From: Apus apus
Taxonomy: Eukaryota; Chordata; Aves; Apodiformes; Apodidae
Assembly: GCF_020740795.1 (NCBI RefSeq)
Contig: NC_067282.1
Coordinates: 152,816,858-152,880,857 of the forward strand
Length of the DNA: 64,000 nucleotides
Direction of reading: 5' to 3'
Shown here: positions 37,257 through 50,611 of the stretch, one piece after another
Position numbering within the stretch: the stretch's first letter is position 1
Layout: every line of letters starts with the position of its first letter
The notes under the pieces: generated by a model
The model's input: only the letters and a program-made list of their open reading frames with translations
What the model was told of the DNA's origin: nothing
Databases searched by the model: none
Made by a program: the position numbers and the translations under genes

Positions 37257-38782
37257 GGAGAGTCTGGGACTCCTAGATGACTACCTGGAGGTGGCCGAGC
37301 CCCTCGGTTCGCATGGGTTCTCCAGCGACAAGGCTAAGGCAGTCTCCTCCAATTGGCTTGCTGTGGACAGTTTAGGCAACACCATAGATAGCAGCCAGGG
37401 TAAGATACTATTTATTTGCATGAAGTCCATAGATTACAGTGGTGCACAATATATTTAGTAACATTCCAATTAAATAACAAAATTGCTAGGTTTTCATAAA
37501 TGTGAAGGAAACCTCACATGCCTTCCTCTGCATGGAGAGCATGTGCATTGTGCTGCTTACACAACACAGAATTGCTGTTTACTGGACTGGTGTGTGGTAA
37601 AGTTACACTTCTGTAGCCCTTTTTAATAACATCCCAACTGTTAAATACTACTCACTGGCAGAGGTCACAAGAAACAAGTGTGGCTGTATGTTTCAAATGG
37701 CTTTGAATTATGCTGGTGTTAAGAGTAAGAGGGATGGAATGTCGGAATAGCTGATGGCTTAGAGTGTACCCTCCAGTCTCCTGCAGTTAATGGCAGATTT
37801 TTCTGATGGTTGTATTTTTTTTATATACCAATACTAGAGATTGGGAAGGTGTTAAAAAGTTTTTCTAGGTGAAAGCTTGAATTGCACTGACTGCTGATTT
37901 ACTTAAATGGTACGGTTTTTTTATTGTGCAGAGGATGCCTTCTCTGGCATGGAGTGGATGGTGGAGAAGATGGATCTGAAGGAATTTGATTTTGATGCCC
38001 TGTTAGGTATGGAACATCTGGAAGCCACCGTCTCACCAGACGAGCTAATGGCCACGTTGGAAGACACGTGTGATCTCCTATTTAACCCTACCATCCAGGA
38101 ATTCCACAACAAAGAACCTCCACTAATAACTGACCTAATCACCCATCTCCCTGAATCTTCAATTGGAGCAGATCCCATGGCCCCATTAGCTTCCCTTTGG
38201 TCTTTTCCCCTCTCCCCAGGGTCTCTGACTTCCACTCCAGACCATTCATTTAGTTTAGAACTAGGCAGTGAAGTAGATGTTCTGGAAGGAGAAAGAAAAC
38301 AGGAGGGCCCCACCTTTGTGGTAGTGATCACCAAGTCTGAGAAGGAGGAGGAGAACCATTCTGATGATAGTGGAATATGCATGAGCCCAGACTCCTACCT
38401 GGGAACCCCCCAGCATAGTCCAACCAACTCGGTTGGATCCCCCAATCACAACCAGTTTCCTGCAGATGCCAACTGTGGCGCTGTGCGGTCCAAACCATAT
38501 GATCACCCTGCAGAGAAGGTAGTGTCAGCAAAGATAAAAGGAGAAAAGAAAATAGATAAGAAACTGAAAAAGATGGAGCAGAATAAGACGGCTGCCACGC
38601 GTTACCGGCAGAAGAAGAGGGCAGAACAGGAGGCACTGTCTGGGGAGTGCAGAGAGTTAGAGCAGAAGAATCAGGCCCTGAAGGAGAAAGCAGATTCCCT
38701 TAGTAAGGAAATTCAGTATTTAAAAGATCTGATTGAGGAGGTCCGCAAGGCCAAGGGCAAAAGAGCTAGAGTCCCTGAGTAG
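37183..38782 (+). CDS. ATF4: cyclic AMP-dependent transcription factor ATF-4
   Basis: Two coding exons, 37183-37399 and 37932-38782, 1068 nt, encode 355 residues (human 351). ATF4 is the bZIP effector of the integrated stress response; it activates amino-acid synthesis, redox and CHOP-type genes as a dimer with C/EBP-family partners. N-terminal activation segments include ESLGLLDDYLEVA (about 26-38) and MDLKEFDFDALLG. The phosphodegron DSGICMS (218-224) matches the beta-TrCP site. The basic region starts at about N290 (NKTAATRYRQKKR) and is followed by a leucine zipper to about 345. The start ATG at 37183 begins MSLLNN; the human protein starts three residues earlier (MTEMSF), and here the base triplet at that place is not ATG. 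An intron of 532 bp lies after residue 72. Translation is controlled by uORF1 and uORF2. Confidence 0.98.
37400..37931 (+). other. ATF4 intron 2
   Basis: Donor CAGG|GTAAG and acceptor TTATTGTGCAG. 532 bp of AT-rich unique sequence with no further feature. Confidence 0.9.
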
Positions 38783-38845
38783 GGTAGTCAGCAGTTTCTA
38801 TGTGCGTGTATATAAGCTTCCTGCTAAAGCTGTGTATGGCTGTCT

Positions 38846-38851
38846 AATAAA
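38846..38851 (+). terminator. ATF4: polyadenylation signal, ATF4
   Basis: AATAAA lies 64 bases after the stop codon, with a T/GT-rich element just after it (38868-38877). It gives the very short 3' UTR typical of ATF4. Confidence 0.88.
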
Positions 38852-39332
38852 TTATTTTATAGTAAACTTCTGGTGTGAAATAACTGAGTTACCTGTAAAG
38901 CAAGCATAGCTTGCACTAAACCTGGGTGTAAACACAGACACTAAGCTGTTGGGAGCATGATGTAACCATTGTTGTGTGCTTCTTGGTCTGCTGGGCAGTG
39001 GCTGCAGAGCAAGTGCACAAGTGTGGCTGCTCACCCACATACGGTTTACATGTGAGTGGCAAGACCTTACATACTTACACTGGAGGGAGGGGGGTCATAC
39101 TGAGGTGCCCCCAGTTTCTCAGTAGCAAAGGTGTTCCATTTGAGGGACTTGGGAGAGTCCACGGAAGATTGTTGCAGACGGATGAGCAAAATGTGAGCTC
39201 TTGGTTGGGAAGCTTTCAAGACTTGCAGATTGTAAAAAGTTCGCATGAAGAAAGATGGTGTGCTGAAGCATGAAAGATGTGGAGGCTTCTCCAGACAGCC
39301 ACTGAGTATTAACCCAATTTTAAGGTGTAAAC

Positions 39333-39825
39333 ATGGAATCACAATGGTTGTAAATTGGGAGGGACTTTCAAGATCATCTAGTCCCACCCCCACTGCAGGG
39401 GCAGGGACACCTCCCATTTGACCAGGTTGCTCAGTGCCACAGCTTGGCCTTGAACACTTTCAGGGAGGGAGCATCCACAACTTCGGTGGGCAGTGTCTAT
39501 TTTCACAGTAAAGATATCTTTCTAATACCTAATCTAAATTTAACCTTTTCATATTAAAAATCATTCCGCCTTGGCCTATCCCTACATGCCCTTGTGAAAA
39601 GGCCCTCCCCAGCTTTCCTATAGGCTCCTTCAGGTACTGGAAGGCTGCCATAAGGTCTCCTTCAGGATGAACAACCCTCAGCCTGTCGTTGTAGAAGTGC
39701 TGCAGCCCTTTGATCATCTTTGTGGCCCTCCTCTAAACTTGCTCCATCAGCTCTGTCCTTGTGTGGAGGGCTCCAGAACTGGACATAGTACACTGTGGTC
39801 ACTGCCTTCTACCAAGGGAACAGAT
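39333..39825 (-). repeat. CR1 LINE, 3' fragment, antisense
   Basis: Reverse-oriented CR1: it opens with the complement of the CR1 terminus ('ggaatcacaatggttgtaaa', 'gggagggactttcaagatca'), then 'ccaggttgctcagtgccaca', and further right 'tttgtggccctcctctaaac'. It is more diverged than the neighbouring copy at 40651. Confidence 0.95.
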
Positions 39826-40650
39826 GGTCCAGAGATCTAGTTCAGCTCTAGTCCTGAGGCAGCCCTGCAGCTGCTGAAGTGAAGGTGCTAGTCTTGCTGG
39901 AGCAGTGTGTGCGTGCTGGGGATGCAGGTGGGGTTGTTGACAACGAGCTGCCGCCTGGCTCCTGGGGCTGGCATTTCTCAGTGGGGCTGCGGCAGGTTAG
40001 TTAATGCTCTGGTGCTGGAGCATGGCAACAGGGAAGTTGCAACGGGAAAAAAACAATCCTGCTGTGATGGTGTCTGCCTGTTCTACACTGCGGAGAACCT
40101 GGACGCAAAGAGGACAGGCAAGCAGCAGGATGGTTTCTGCCTGTAGATATTAATTAGTGCCTTTCTATTAGTGGGTAAGTTGAATCTAGGCATTCAATGC
40201 AAGGAAATGTGGTTGGTTCTAGTTCTGTGAGGTTCTGAATGTCATTGAAGGTCCATGTCCAGTGTGTCCATATTCTCCTAATAGAAGCTTCAGGATTTGG
40301 GACATGCCATCTTTAATTATTTTGTGTGTGAGTCTTTTTTCTTTTTTTAGCCACTGATAGCCAGATTTAGTGGCATCTAATCCCTGCTTGGCCTGCTGGA
40401 GTCAGCTTTGGCATGTGGACATGTACACCCTTCTCGCAGAGTTAAGATTCCTCCCCACTTGCACTGACATGACCTCAGTAAGCTGCCTGGCTCAGGCACC
40501 TGCACGTCCCAGCCTGGCTGGCATGTGCACGCCGTGCTGCAGCTTCAGGACTGGCCTCAGCCAGCGCTGGATCGGGGAGGGAAAAGGTCCCTAATGTTAC
40601 TCAAAACAGAAAAATTATCTGTCCTATTGCAGCCTTGAGAGTGTCTTAGT

Positions 40651-41365
40651 TTCATAGAATCATAGAACTGGAAGGGACCTTAAAGATCACCTAGATCCAG
40701 CCCCCCTGCATGGGCAGGGACACTTCCCACTAGACCAGGTTGCTCCAAGCTCCATCCAACCTGGCCTTGAACACTTCTAAGGAGGGGGATTCCACAGCTT
40801 CCCTGGGCAACCTGTTCCAGTCTCACCATCCTCAAACTAAAGGATGTCTTCCTAATGCCTAACCTAAATCTCCCCTCTTCCAGTTTTATTCCATTACGCC
40901 TCATTCTCTTGCTAAAAGCCCTTGTAAAAAGTCACTCCCCAGCTTTCCTGTAGCCCCTTCAGGTGCTGGAAGGTCACTATAAGGTCTCCTCAGAGCCTTC
41001 TCTTCTCCAGACTGAACAATCTCAACCCTCTCAGCCCGACTCCAAGACCTCTGATCTTCTTTGTGGCCCTCCTCTGGACTTGCTTCAACAGCTCCATGTC
41101 CTTCTTGCATTGGGGGCCCCAGAACTAGACAGCTCTCCAAAGTGGGGTCTCAAGAGAGCTGAATAAAATGACCTGCTGGCCATGCTTCTTTTGGTGCAGC
41201 CTAGGACACAGTCGGCTTTTTGGGTTACAAGTGCACATTGCCAGCTCATGTTGAGCTTCTCATCCACCATCACCCCCAAGTCCTTCTCCGAGCTGTTTCT
41301 GATACATTCTCCACCAAACCTGTTTCTGCCACTTAAGCTCCTTGTGTCCTCCAGATAGGGCTGCA
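40651..41365 (-). repeat. CR1 LINE, 3' fragment, antisense
   Basis: It begins 'ttcatagaatcatagaactg', the reverse complement of the CR1 ATTCTATGATT tail. 'gaagggaccttaaagatcac', 'tttgtggccctcctctggac' and 'tcaccatcacccc'-like phrases follow. About 715 bp long, the longest CR1 in the window, 5'-truncated. Confidence 0.96.
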
Positions 41366-43926
41366 GTCCTTCAGACCTTTTTAATTGCCCAAGCCATTAG
41401 CTGATGTGTGACAAGGGACAACAGCCATGCTCTCTGGGACCTGCTGTGTGAAGGCTCCTCTGGCAGGCAGATGTAGGAGGTGACTGCTGGCATCAGGCCA
41501 GAGGGCTAGGTGGGCCAGGCCCTCAGTGGTGACTTTGACGTGTCTGCGCTGAGAAGTGCTGCCTGGGTGGCATGGGTGCTATTTCAATTACAGCAAAAAG
41601 ACTCCCTGTCAAGTGTTAGGGCTCATACCCCATGAAGTGGTGTGGGTAGCAGATCCTCACTTTGGATTTAAATAAGACACTGAGTTCGCTCTGGTTTGAG
41701 TAGTCTCAGCCCAGACTTCTCACCTTTATGGGAACATATGCCCCACCTCTCACCTCCTGGGTTAGTGCTCTGACTGCTCTGTACTGTGCTAACAGGGAGT
41801 GCTGGAAAACCAGCAGGTACGTTGCACTCCTGCTTCAAGTGCTGCTTTGTTCTCCAGCACTTACTGGTGACTACATGCAGGGATAAGAGCTTGATCTGTT
41901 TTGGGAGGTAAAGCAACCTAATAGGTCTCATTCCAATCAGCTGAACCGGCAGGGCTGGGGACAGGGATAATCTGAGGCAGGAAAGCCCAATGAGCAGCAT
42001 AGTCTTACCCTTGATGGGTCACATCTGTACCTGAGGTGACTCTTCATGTGCTTGGGTCTCAGCTGAGCCACAGAAAAACATGGTAACCTGTGTGAACATA
42101 TGAGTGAGTGGCTCCTCTGTGCAGGGCAAACCCCTCTTCTCTCCAAACCAATCCCCCTTTTCATCCATGAGGCAGCCACCTCTGCTTCCCTCACATCCAT
42201 TACAACTTCTGCTTAAACCCAGCAGCAGCCTGGGCTGTGGGGGCAATGGATGTAGTTTGCAGCCTTTACTCAGCTCACCCAAAGCCTGGAAATATGTCAA
42301 TACATTTTCCCCCAACCCCACCCCATGGCAGGGCCATCTGTGAGCCACCCCTGACTAAAATAATTATTTTCTTTGAGTTCATGCTCTGCAGGCAGGCGAG
42401 GCAGTGTCTGTGCTGGCCAGTAAACACACGATTCTGGTGTCTACAGCTCTCCAGAGAATACGTAGCTCCAATTTACCAAATTGCACTCACTCCAGGGAAG
42501 GAAGATCAGAGCTGGAACAGGAGACAAAGAATACACGACGCACCCATGCTGCCTTGCTCCCTGCCCTCTACTCATGTGTGCGTTTTATAGGGCTGCTTGC
42601 AGGAGAACCAGAAACCTGCCCTTTAAGACCAGCTGGTGTCACTGCTATTTGCTGAGGCTCTGAGCTTGCAGCTTTGCAGAGACACCCAATATGGCAACCT
42701 TATGCAACGCCTGCTGAAATGACGCTGTGTCTCTATACTTAGTAACTTAGTTAAGCTTTTAACACTGGCTAGAGATTAGGGCTGACTCTTCCTTTGTGTT
42801 TTTACTTAGGCTTTTCTTCTAGGCTTGTGTTAGGCAGAGCCAGCATCCCACCACCTGGCTCTGCATTCCAGCAGCTTGTCCAGTGTCCTGCCGCAGGTAA
42901 GGAACACCGAGGACACCATCACGTTACAGACACCAGCCTGCTGAAGGAAAAATCTGATAGCCTCTTGTCTGGTGGCTGATTTTACATTTTGCAAACTGCA
43001 GGAGCTGCCTTCTTTTTCTCACAGCCTCTCAGAACAAATGTGCTTCAATCAAATCCTTGCAGCTTGCATACAGCATGATGTATGAAAAGCCCAGAAAGAG
43101 ATTGAAGTGCATGAAATGCAGGCTTTACCTACCCCTGGAGGAGCCCAGTTCTTCTCCATACTTGGGAAGAATTCCCCAGATCTATGTTATATAAAGCTAT
43201 TTGAATCTGAAGTTGGCATGGCTGATGGGATTTCTGTCTCAGTTATTTTTCCTCTGAATTAAGGGCAGTGAAGTGGACTTCACACACACAGAGTGCATGA
43301 CCCTTAGGCTGCTGATCCCTCAGCTGATTTTGTACTTCAAGGCAAACAGGGGTCTGATATTGTCATACATAAACAACCCCTGCTGGTTCACTGCTTGCAA
43401 AGCTGCTCTGACAAGATATGACCCCTTCTCGTGAGCTTCTTTCTGCGGATACCACAATATTTATAACTACTTTCCTCTCCCGCCTGCCTTTGGAGCTGCC
43501 CAGGTGCTTGCACTTCTCTTTGCAAACAAAAAGGGGAAACCACCACTGTTGCCAACTTCTCTGCATGCCTGTGTGGAGAGCTAGATGCACCTTTGCAGCA
43601 CGCTTACAAAAATAAATCCCCAGCTGCAGCTTTGGAGAACGAGGAAAGAATGATAATAAAATCTTCCAAATAACATTTGCCCTGGCAGAGAGCCCAGAAG
43701 TAACTGCAAGGACATGCTGCCCTTTGGGAGATGAACGCTCCCCTGGTGCTACTGAGCTGGACTGGTTGAAAGAAAATGTGGGTTATTCTGATGGAAACAA
43801 ATTCACACAGTGGTAGTCACAGCTCCTTCTCCCCAGCCTCAAAGCCATGTGGTCTCTAGAGAGGAGTCATGTGCCTCTTGAAAAAAATGTACTCCTTGTT
43901 TCACCCACATTTCCTACAGCTTCCTC

Positions 43927-43968
43927 TTTTTTTTTTTTTTATTTTTTTTTATTTTTTTTTTATTTTTG
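43927..43968 (+). repeat. T-rich low-complexity run
   Basis: Three long T runs separated by single A residues. No function is suggested. Confidence 0.85.
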
Positions 43969-45245
43969 GTATAAATCAGCTTCTGTTCTTTGCATATCCA
44001 TGTACTTTCTCTGTTTTGAGTTGTCCCTGGCTTTCTCCACCCTTACTGCTGCCTAGCTACCCTTTTTCTTCACTTAATAAACCTGTTCCTAATTCAGAAA
44101 GATATTTTGGGATGGGAAATCTATACATTTTTGGTTGGAATAACACATTATCTTTTTGAAGGCAAATTTTCAATTTGTGCATACTCATTTTTTTCTGGTT
44201 CAAGTGGCTTCTGGAGACAACCTACCTTCCTTCATCCTCCTGACGTACTCATAGCCTTGCCGTGCAGCCCAGCACATATACTCCTGATACACTTAACTTC
44301 CAGTTAAAACAGTCTTGGCATCTTACCACAAGCATCCCTTGCTGGGCCAAAAAAGCTCATTTTTGCTGACTTTCCCGTTGAAATGCCTTAGGCCCACAGG
44401 TTTGGCCTTGTGAATTAACAGAGGAGTTCAGTCCTCTGACCTAGTCAATACCATTTTGGCTGCTCAGGTATACCAGGTATGCTGCCTTTGCATTGTGTTC
44501 AGTGCAGTCATGCAGTGTCACAAGCCACCAAATGAAGCTAGCTCTACCACAAGCTCCAACTTCCCTATTACATAGGTGCATGTTCTCCAAGTAATGGCTG
44601 GCTGCCTCTCATTTCTCCTTCAGCTGCTCTTTTCCTCGCTTTCACACATACACACACTTTTAAAAACTGGCAGGGAGCAAGTTCTTAGTGCAGCAGACGC
44701 TTCAGCTTAATTTATATAGGGCAGAGAATCTTCTTTGCATCTCCATTGCAGTGTGTGGACAGTCAGAGAAGAGACCTCATCTTTGCCTCCCATTAAAGAA
44801 GATTAATGAACTTGCTGACATGCAAACAGTGCAGCTCAGGACAGACCATCTTGGCTCGATTACTGGTTAGTCCTGCCAACAGCTAATTTGTTCAGAAAAA
44901 GGTGCATGTAACCCTGTAGACAGACTCAGAGCAACCTTCATGCTTTTTGTTTCCCCTGCCCCCACCAGTTAGTGCTTGGCAATGTTAATCCTATTTAATG
45001 TAACTATGGATAGATATGCAAACCTTTAATCCGTCTCAAACCTACTAACCCTTTAGCCTGGCTTGGCTGCCGTTCCTCACCTTGAGCTGTAAACAGGCAT
45101 TAGGCAGCCTGCCGCCTTCTGCACTCCTTGTTTTTAATTTAATTGATGGGTCTTCTTGTCTTAAAATGAGAAACTTCCCTTCGCTGTAACTTTCCTTTTG
45201 TGAGCTGTTCAGGGCACTGCTGCTGTGCACCCTTTCTACAGCAAC

Positions 45246-45400
45246 CGGTCTGTCCTGGTTTGAGCCAGGATGAAGCCAGTTTTTCTTTTGCTGATTTTTT
45301 TTTATTTCAGTGAGCTTTCTTCAACTAGCAACTGCTGTCCGGGAGCCCATCGCTGTTGTAGGTGCTGGTCATCAGCAAGACTGAAATGGAAGTCAGTCAC
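45246..45400 (+). mobile_element. possible LTR-derived fragment
   Basis: The segment starts 'tgtcctggtttgagccagga', similar to the opening of several avian endogenous-retrovirus LTRs ('...ctggtttcagctgggatag...'). No internal retroviral genes, primer-binding site or second LTR is visible, so at best it is a solo, truncated LTR. The assignment rests on recall of repeat consensus sequences. Confidence 0.25.
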
Positions 45401-48313
45401 AGAAAAGAAACCAAAGGCTGAGATTACCAAGGGTTTTTAGGCCTCTTCCCCCTGGGTTTCCCTCCACAGCTTTTTAGGCATTTCAAATCTTGTTTGCTGA
45501 GCAAGTTATACAGCTTGTCTTTTTTCACTGGCAGCCAGGTTTGTTACTGCTGTGTCATTTCAGAGGCAAGAAGTTGGTTAGTGTCCTGAGATAACATGTT
45601 TTCTTAGTTTACATTTGCAGTTCTCCCCTATCCCAATACACATCTAATGCTGATAACAGCTGTTGTTGCTTTAAGACTTGCTGATACAGCAGAGGCTGAA
45701 TCAGCTTACATTTAGCTTGTACTCATCCAAACAAATTTTCCTCTTTGCTTTCTGTTCAGATAACAAGGGAGCAATAGGCCATTAGCCAGCCTGATGAATC
45801 TTATTCACAATAAGCTAGCTCAACACTAAGCATCTGGGAACTATTCAGCCTCCTCTAAACCGCTTCCCTGGAAAGGTTCTATCCCATTAATAACACTCCA
45901 GAGCTTTTATTTGCATTTATATTAAAGCTGCTGTTGCCACCCTCCATTCTGATGCCCTGCTGCCTGTGGGTGGGGATGCAGTGTAAGATGGCACCCTCCT
46001 GCTTCTTCCTGAGCTCAGCTACCTCTATTTTCTGCTGCAGGATGCTCAGCTGGTGTCGCAGAGCTGGGAAGAGAGCCAGCAGCCCGATGAGCTCAGCCAG
46101 CATGTGGCCTTCATCCCACAGCAGCCAGATGCCTCCCTGCACAGTGGATCAGCATGGGAGAGAAATGCTGTCCAGCAGGTCCAAGGGTTGCGGGCTGCAG
46201 CTCGTTAGCTTCCCGTGTGGGAACTGGATGTTGGAGGCCAACTGGGAAAAGCAGCTATGGCAGCTGCTTCTTCCCTAACCCCCTCTTCTCTCTTACATGG
46301 GGGAGAAAATTCTGGCTGCAAGGAACAGAGAGATGGCACACGTTGCTCTAGGACAGCCCCCTCCTGGGGTCTCAGGAGAGCCGAGGTGCTGGCATACTCT
46401 AGGCCTGACGAGACCGTAACACAGAGAGCTGGGAGAATGAGAAGATGGCTTACCACCAGGCACATGCAACGAGGCTGGCACCTCTTCTCCCCTCTAGCTT
46501 GAAGACATTTGCCTCAGGGGCCAACTCCTGTCCTTACCCAGCGTTCAGGTGGCTCTGCTGTTCTTTCGTTCTTTGCTGGCTGTACAACCCTGTCTGATTT
46601 CAGGTGACACAACCCAGTCTGTCAGGTAACTTTACACTCTTCAACAACATGACACCTCATGGCATGTAGCCACCAGAACTATGCTGATTACTTATGCTAG
46701 CCCCATTAGTCTTTCCAGCCAGAAATGAGAGCTGCCTTCCAACTTTGAAACTCCACAGAAATAAGTGTTATTATCCTAAAGGAAAATTGCTCTGGGCCCT
46801 ACTTCAAAGTTCCTCATTAACTTTGAAAGAACAACTTTCCTGTTTGCTTACATTTGCAAGCAAACAAGCTGGGTTTTGTACAAAGAGAGTGAACCACATT
46901 ACCCTAGTCCTCCTTCCTGGAGCAACAAAAGATGGTTTTGCTTTCCTCAGCCTGCAGAAGGGCCTGGGAGGCTGCATAGGAGGAACTGGTAGAGGACGCA
47001 CAGGGGGTGACATGAAGAACCTTGGTAAGGTCAAAGGAACAGCCAAGTACTGAAGATAAGGGCTTGAAACAAAATAAAACCCCAGAGATATGCCTCTTTC
47101 ACAAGTCAAGTTGTGGCACAGCCAGCTTTTTCACACTGTTAGTGCGCTCCATGACAGCTGTGTGTGCTCGACCAGCTCACACACACACTGCAGCAGGCAG
47201 AGTGCAGAGGTTTCAGAAAGACATGTGCTGCATACACATTTTCAAACTGTAGTGCTTCCATTAAGAAACAGTCATTCTCTTTTTTTTACACATCTTTTTT
47301 AATGCTGGGAGTAAGAACAAACTGAAAAAGAAGGGAACTGGTCTTTGAACTGTTCTATATTTATCACTTTCGGCTGCAGATAGTTGAAGTTGATCCTATT
47401 ACAAGAAATCCCCTCCCACGTGCCATTACACAATTTCCAGTATGTTCACTCTTTCCCCTGTCTGGACCTCATACATCTGGGTGACCTTCCTTCCCATGCA
47501 GACACGAGGGAAAGAACACAACAGGGGCACAGACTCAAAAGGATGGCACCAGGAATTACAACCCGAGACCAGGGAAGAAAAACCAAATTCCTGCCAGCTA
47601 CAGCTTAGGTCAGCCAAGCCCCTTGTAATCAGCTCCTGAGTCTAACCACAGCTTGGCGTTAGTTCTCTTCCTTACCTCTTTTTTTCCAAAGGTTACGCAC
47701 TTTCCATCTTAGGGATGGGGCAGGAAAGAGCAGTGGCGGGGGGGGGAGGGTTCCCCGCGGCACATTTATAGTGGTTTAGTGAAGTGTCTGGAACAACACT
47801 CCCACCTGCCGGGCCTCCCATTTGTTGTAGCCGGGAATTTACCAGTATTCTGATAGAAAAAAAATTCCCTTCGACCCAGCACCACAACACAGCTTCCGGC
47901 TCCGAAGATGTTAACTTCATGCCGAGGCTAACGTCTGGGTCACAGCCCCTCCTGGCTACAGGAGTTGGCAGCACCCAGCAGCAGAGCCCTCCTCGCCGAA
48001 CCTCTGGTGTCAGCATCCAAAGGACAACTTTCTCCATGTTAAAAAGCTCTGCCTTGGAGAGACCATAAGCAGGCAAAAAAAAAAAAACACAACCAAAAAA
48101 AAAGTCATCTCTGATCCAACCTGCACTCTTTGAAGGCCTGAGCACGTCAGAGAGAAGATTAAGCATGTGTGTCAGCATGAATCACACAAATGACTCATCC
48201 TAAAGAGAGGGGTGTTTGGATCAGAACAGTGACAGGGTTTGTCTTCATGAATCGTAGCCTGTCTTAATAATCACTATTATAAAGGCAAAGAGAAGCAGTG
48301 TTTGCAACAATTA

Positions 48314-48319
48314 TTTAAT
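48314..48319 (-). terminator. candidate polyadenylation signal, RPS19BP1
   Basis: On the minus strand this reads ATTAAA (within GATTAAATAATTG), about 520 bases beyond the RPS19BP1 stop codon. It is the first good hexamer-like signal I found in that direction. Confidence 0.4.
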
Positions 48320-48835
48320 CAAAAGACATATACAAAGTTTTTGCAATGACTGAAAAACCTGACAGAGGCTGTAATAACAACAGAAACTGCTGGGCTACTC
48401 CAGTTTAAGTGTCTTTCAAAGCATCCTTCCCTTCTGATGATTTTGTTACTCCCAGTCCAAAACATTTCTCCATTCAGATACTGTACTTTAAAGCTCCCTG
48501 CCAAGTAACTCAGGCACCAGAAGCCTTACATCCTGAGGAAGGGGAACAAGGTGCAAATTTGGCTTGGTCCACCCTTCTACATTAAGAATGCAAGACATGT
48601 TGGCTGAAGATTATAAAGACAATGTATCTTAGAGCCAAGAGAACCTCCATGGCTCTAGCTCGCCATAACACATTTTGCAGAGATGAGGAGTTTCTCTGCA
48701 AGTGTGACATCAGAACCCTTGCTGCCAGAGACACGTCTCCTTTGTCTCATGTCAAGCACACCGAGGAAATGGCCAGTCCTGTGTGCTGAGCACTCAGCTG
48801 CAGGACTGGAGCTGTGAGAACCCCAGTCATGTTGT

Positions 48836-50611
48836 TCATGGTCTCCCAAAGTACTCTCTCTCAAATTTACGGAAATCTTCCTCAGTAAAGACAGTGCCCT
48901 CGGGCTTCTTCTTTGCTGCCTTCTTCGGAGGCTGATCTTTGGACTTCCTGCCTCTGTTCTGAGCAAGTACCTTCAGACAATAAAAAAAAAGGCAAAAAAA
49001 GAAGTAATTGTTATCCAGACCAAACCACAAAATGGTGACTTTCAAGCTCACCTGCAGCATCCTTGCTGTTCTGCTAGTAACCCACTGTATCTTGGACTGC
49101 CTCCAAACATGAGTGATAGGCAATTACTGATGATAAAGCAGGTCATTAGGACAACAGTAAATACCAATTTATTATATGGAGTAAAATGCAAAACTACTCT
49201 CAAGTGTCAGAGACAGAAACACTAGCTTCAATTCAGACTTTTCTGAAATTGTGACCTTTTATTCTGTCTCTCTGTGACACAGCCTGGAAACCCAAATTGG
49301 TGGAATTCACTCAGCATTTTCTAATACACTATCACATCCTTTCACAGTCTCCAGCCTGAGAAACACCAGTCTTAAACCACTTGGTTTGTATATGTAAGTT
49401 TACAGCCTGTATCTCCAAAAAACAGCCCAAGATTCTAGCAGTGACGGCTGCTCTCCTCTTCACATCCTGGCATGAGATCACCTTTTGGGGAAGACCAGTG
49501 GTTAAATTCTCAAGTTATGAGCAACACCATTCCAGACACTATGAAATTCCTATTACATGAGCTAGCAGCACATCTGGTTCCTTGATAAACAGCCTCCAAC
49601 TACATAGGAGGCCAGTTCAATTGACAGCCAGGAGAAGGCCTGAACCAGGGTTTCTTTGCAGCCGAAGCTATGAAATATTTTTGGTAATTAAGAAAAGCAA
49701 CGATTGTCAGTAGATTTTAACTAGTATCTGAGAACATTGTAGGCAACAACATAACAACAAGAGTTTAACACTTATTGGTTTGCCAGTGCAGAAATTCCTC
49801 CAGGCCACTTGCAGACAGAAACTTGACTCCTCTGTGCAGGGTCTAAGCTGGAAGATCTGTGAATGATTCCCATCCACTTGTGTTCCTCAGCAAAAGCAGA
49901 CACACAAATAAATGATGGTCTTACTTGTTCTGTGATGGCTTTGTTTGCAACAACTCGTCCCTTCAACATGTACTGCAGGTTTGTTCTCAAGTGATCCACG
50001 GGCTTCTTCTTGTGATACTCCTCTAGATCAGAGCAGAGGGGGACAAAAGCCATCAGTTTCTCATCACCGCAGCTCGAAAGGAGAGACACAGGGTGATCAG
50101 CAAGGCCCCGGGAGAAAGTAACACCGCCACGGCTCAGCGACAGGGGGGCTTCCGCAGATCAGGCTGCGTTTAAGCGGGGAAAACTAGCAGGGAACCCAGG
50201 AGAACGGAAAGGGATGGATACAAGCGACCGAGGAGGAAGGGCTGCAGGACGCAACTCGGGGACCTGGTGGGAGGGCTGTGCAGGAGCTCACAGCTGCTTC
50301 CCTCTCCCCCAGGAGCCGGGCCGGGACTCACCTATTGCCGACTTCACGACTCTGCCCTTGACCGTGGCCTTGTTTCTGAGGGGGTCCGCCGCCCTCCTCC
50401 GCCTCGCACCAGCCGCCGCTCCGGGGCCATCCCGCCCCTGCTGGAGGCCCGGCGGGGCCCTTCCCGGGCCTGCAGCGGGAAGAGGGACGGGGTTACTCGA
50501 GACGTAGGCCGGAAACCACCCCCCCTCCCCGCCCGCACCGCCCGCACCGCCCGCGGGCCCACCCGGCGCCTCCAGCAGCTCCAGCCCGCGCCGCAGCAAC
50601 GAGGCCGACAT
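48836..50611 (-). CDS. RPS19BP1: ribosomal protein S19-binding protein 1 / active regulator of SIRT1 (AROS)
   Basis: Minus-strand exons 50563-50611, 50332-50469, 49925-50022 and 48836-48970 join to 420 nt, encoding 139 residues (human 136). Every junction is GT-AG and in frame. The N-terminus [17 protein letters not shown] and C-terminus [18 protein letters not shown] match the human protein closely; the exon 2 middle (residues about 18-45) is Gly/Ala/Arg-rich and poorly conserved. The Lys-rich run [10 protein letters not shown] (about 111-120) fits nucleolar localisation. In mammals the protein binds RPS19, takes part in small-subunit assembly, and was described as a SIRT1 activator. Without removing intron 1 (93 bp, very G+C-rich) the frame also stays open, so that intron is the least certain. 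The gene is convergent with ATF4. Confidence 0.93.
48971..49924 (-). other. RPS19BP1 intron 3
   Basis: Minus-strand donor CAA|GTAAGA (at 49924) and acceptor TTATTGTCTGAAG (ending 48971). 954 bp, AT-rich, no snoRNA box pair or repeat recognised. Confidence 0.85.

Larger units (their letters stand above)
38871..48312. other. intergenic DNA between convergent ATF4 and RPS19BP1
   Basis: About 9.4 kb with no gene recognised. It contains two minus-strand CR1 copies (39333-39825, 40651-41365), a T/A-rich low-complexity run (43927-43968) and a possible LTR-derived fragment (45246-45400). An octamer-type ATTTGCAT sits at 45909-45916 within AT-rich DNA that might be conserved, but I cannot test that. 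Confidence 0.6.

Noticed and set aside
50470-50562. Reading RPS19BP1 exons 1 and 2 as one continuous exon
   Set aside because: The frame is open, but splicing out this 93 bp segment uses a good GCTGCAG acceptor and a GTGGGC donor and gives a length (139) close to the human protein; the retained segment has no human counterpart.
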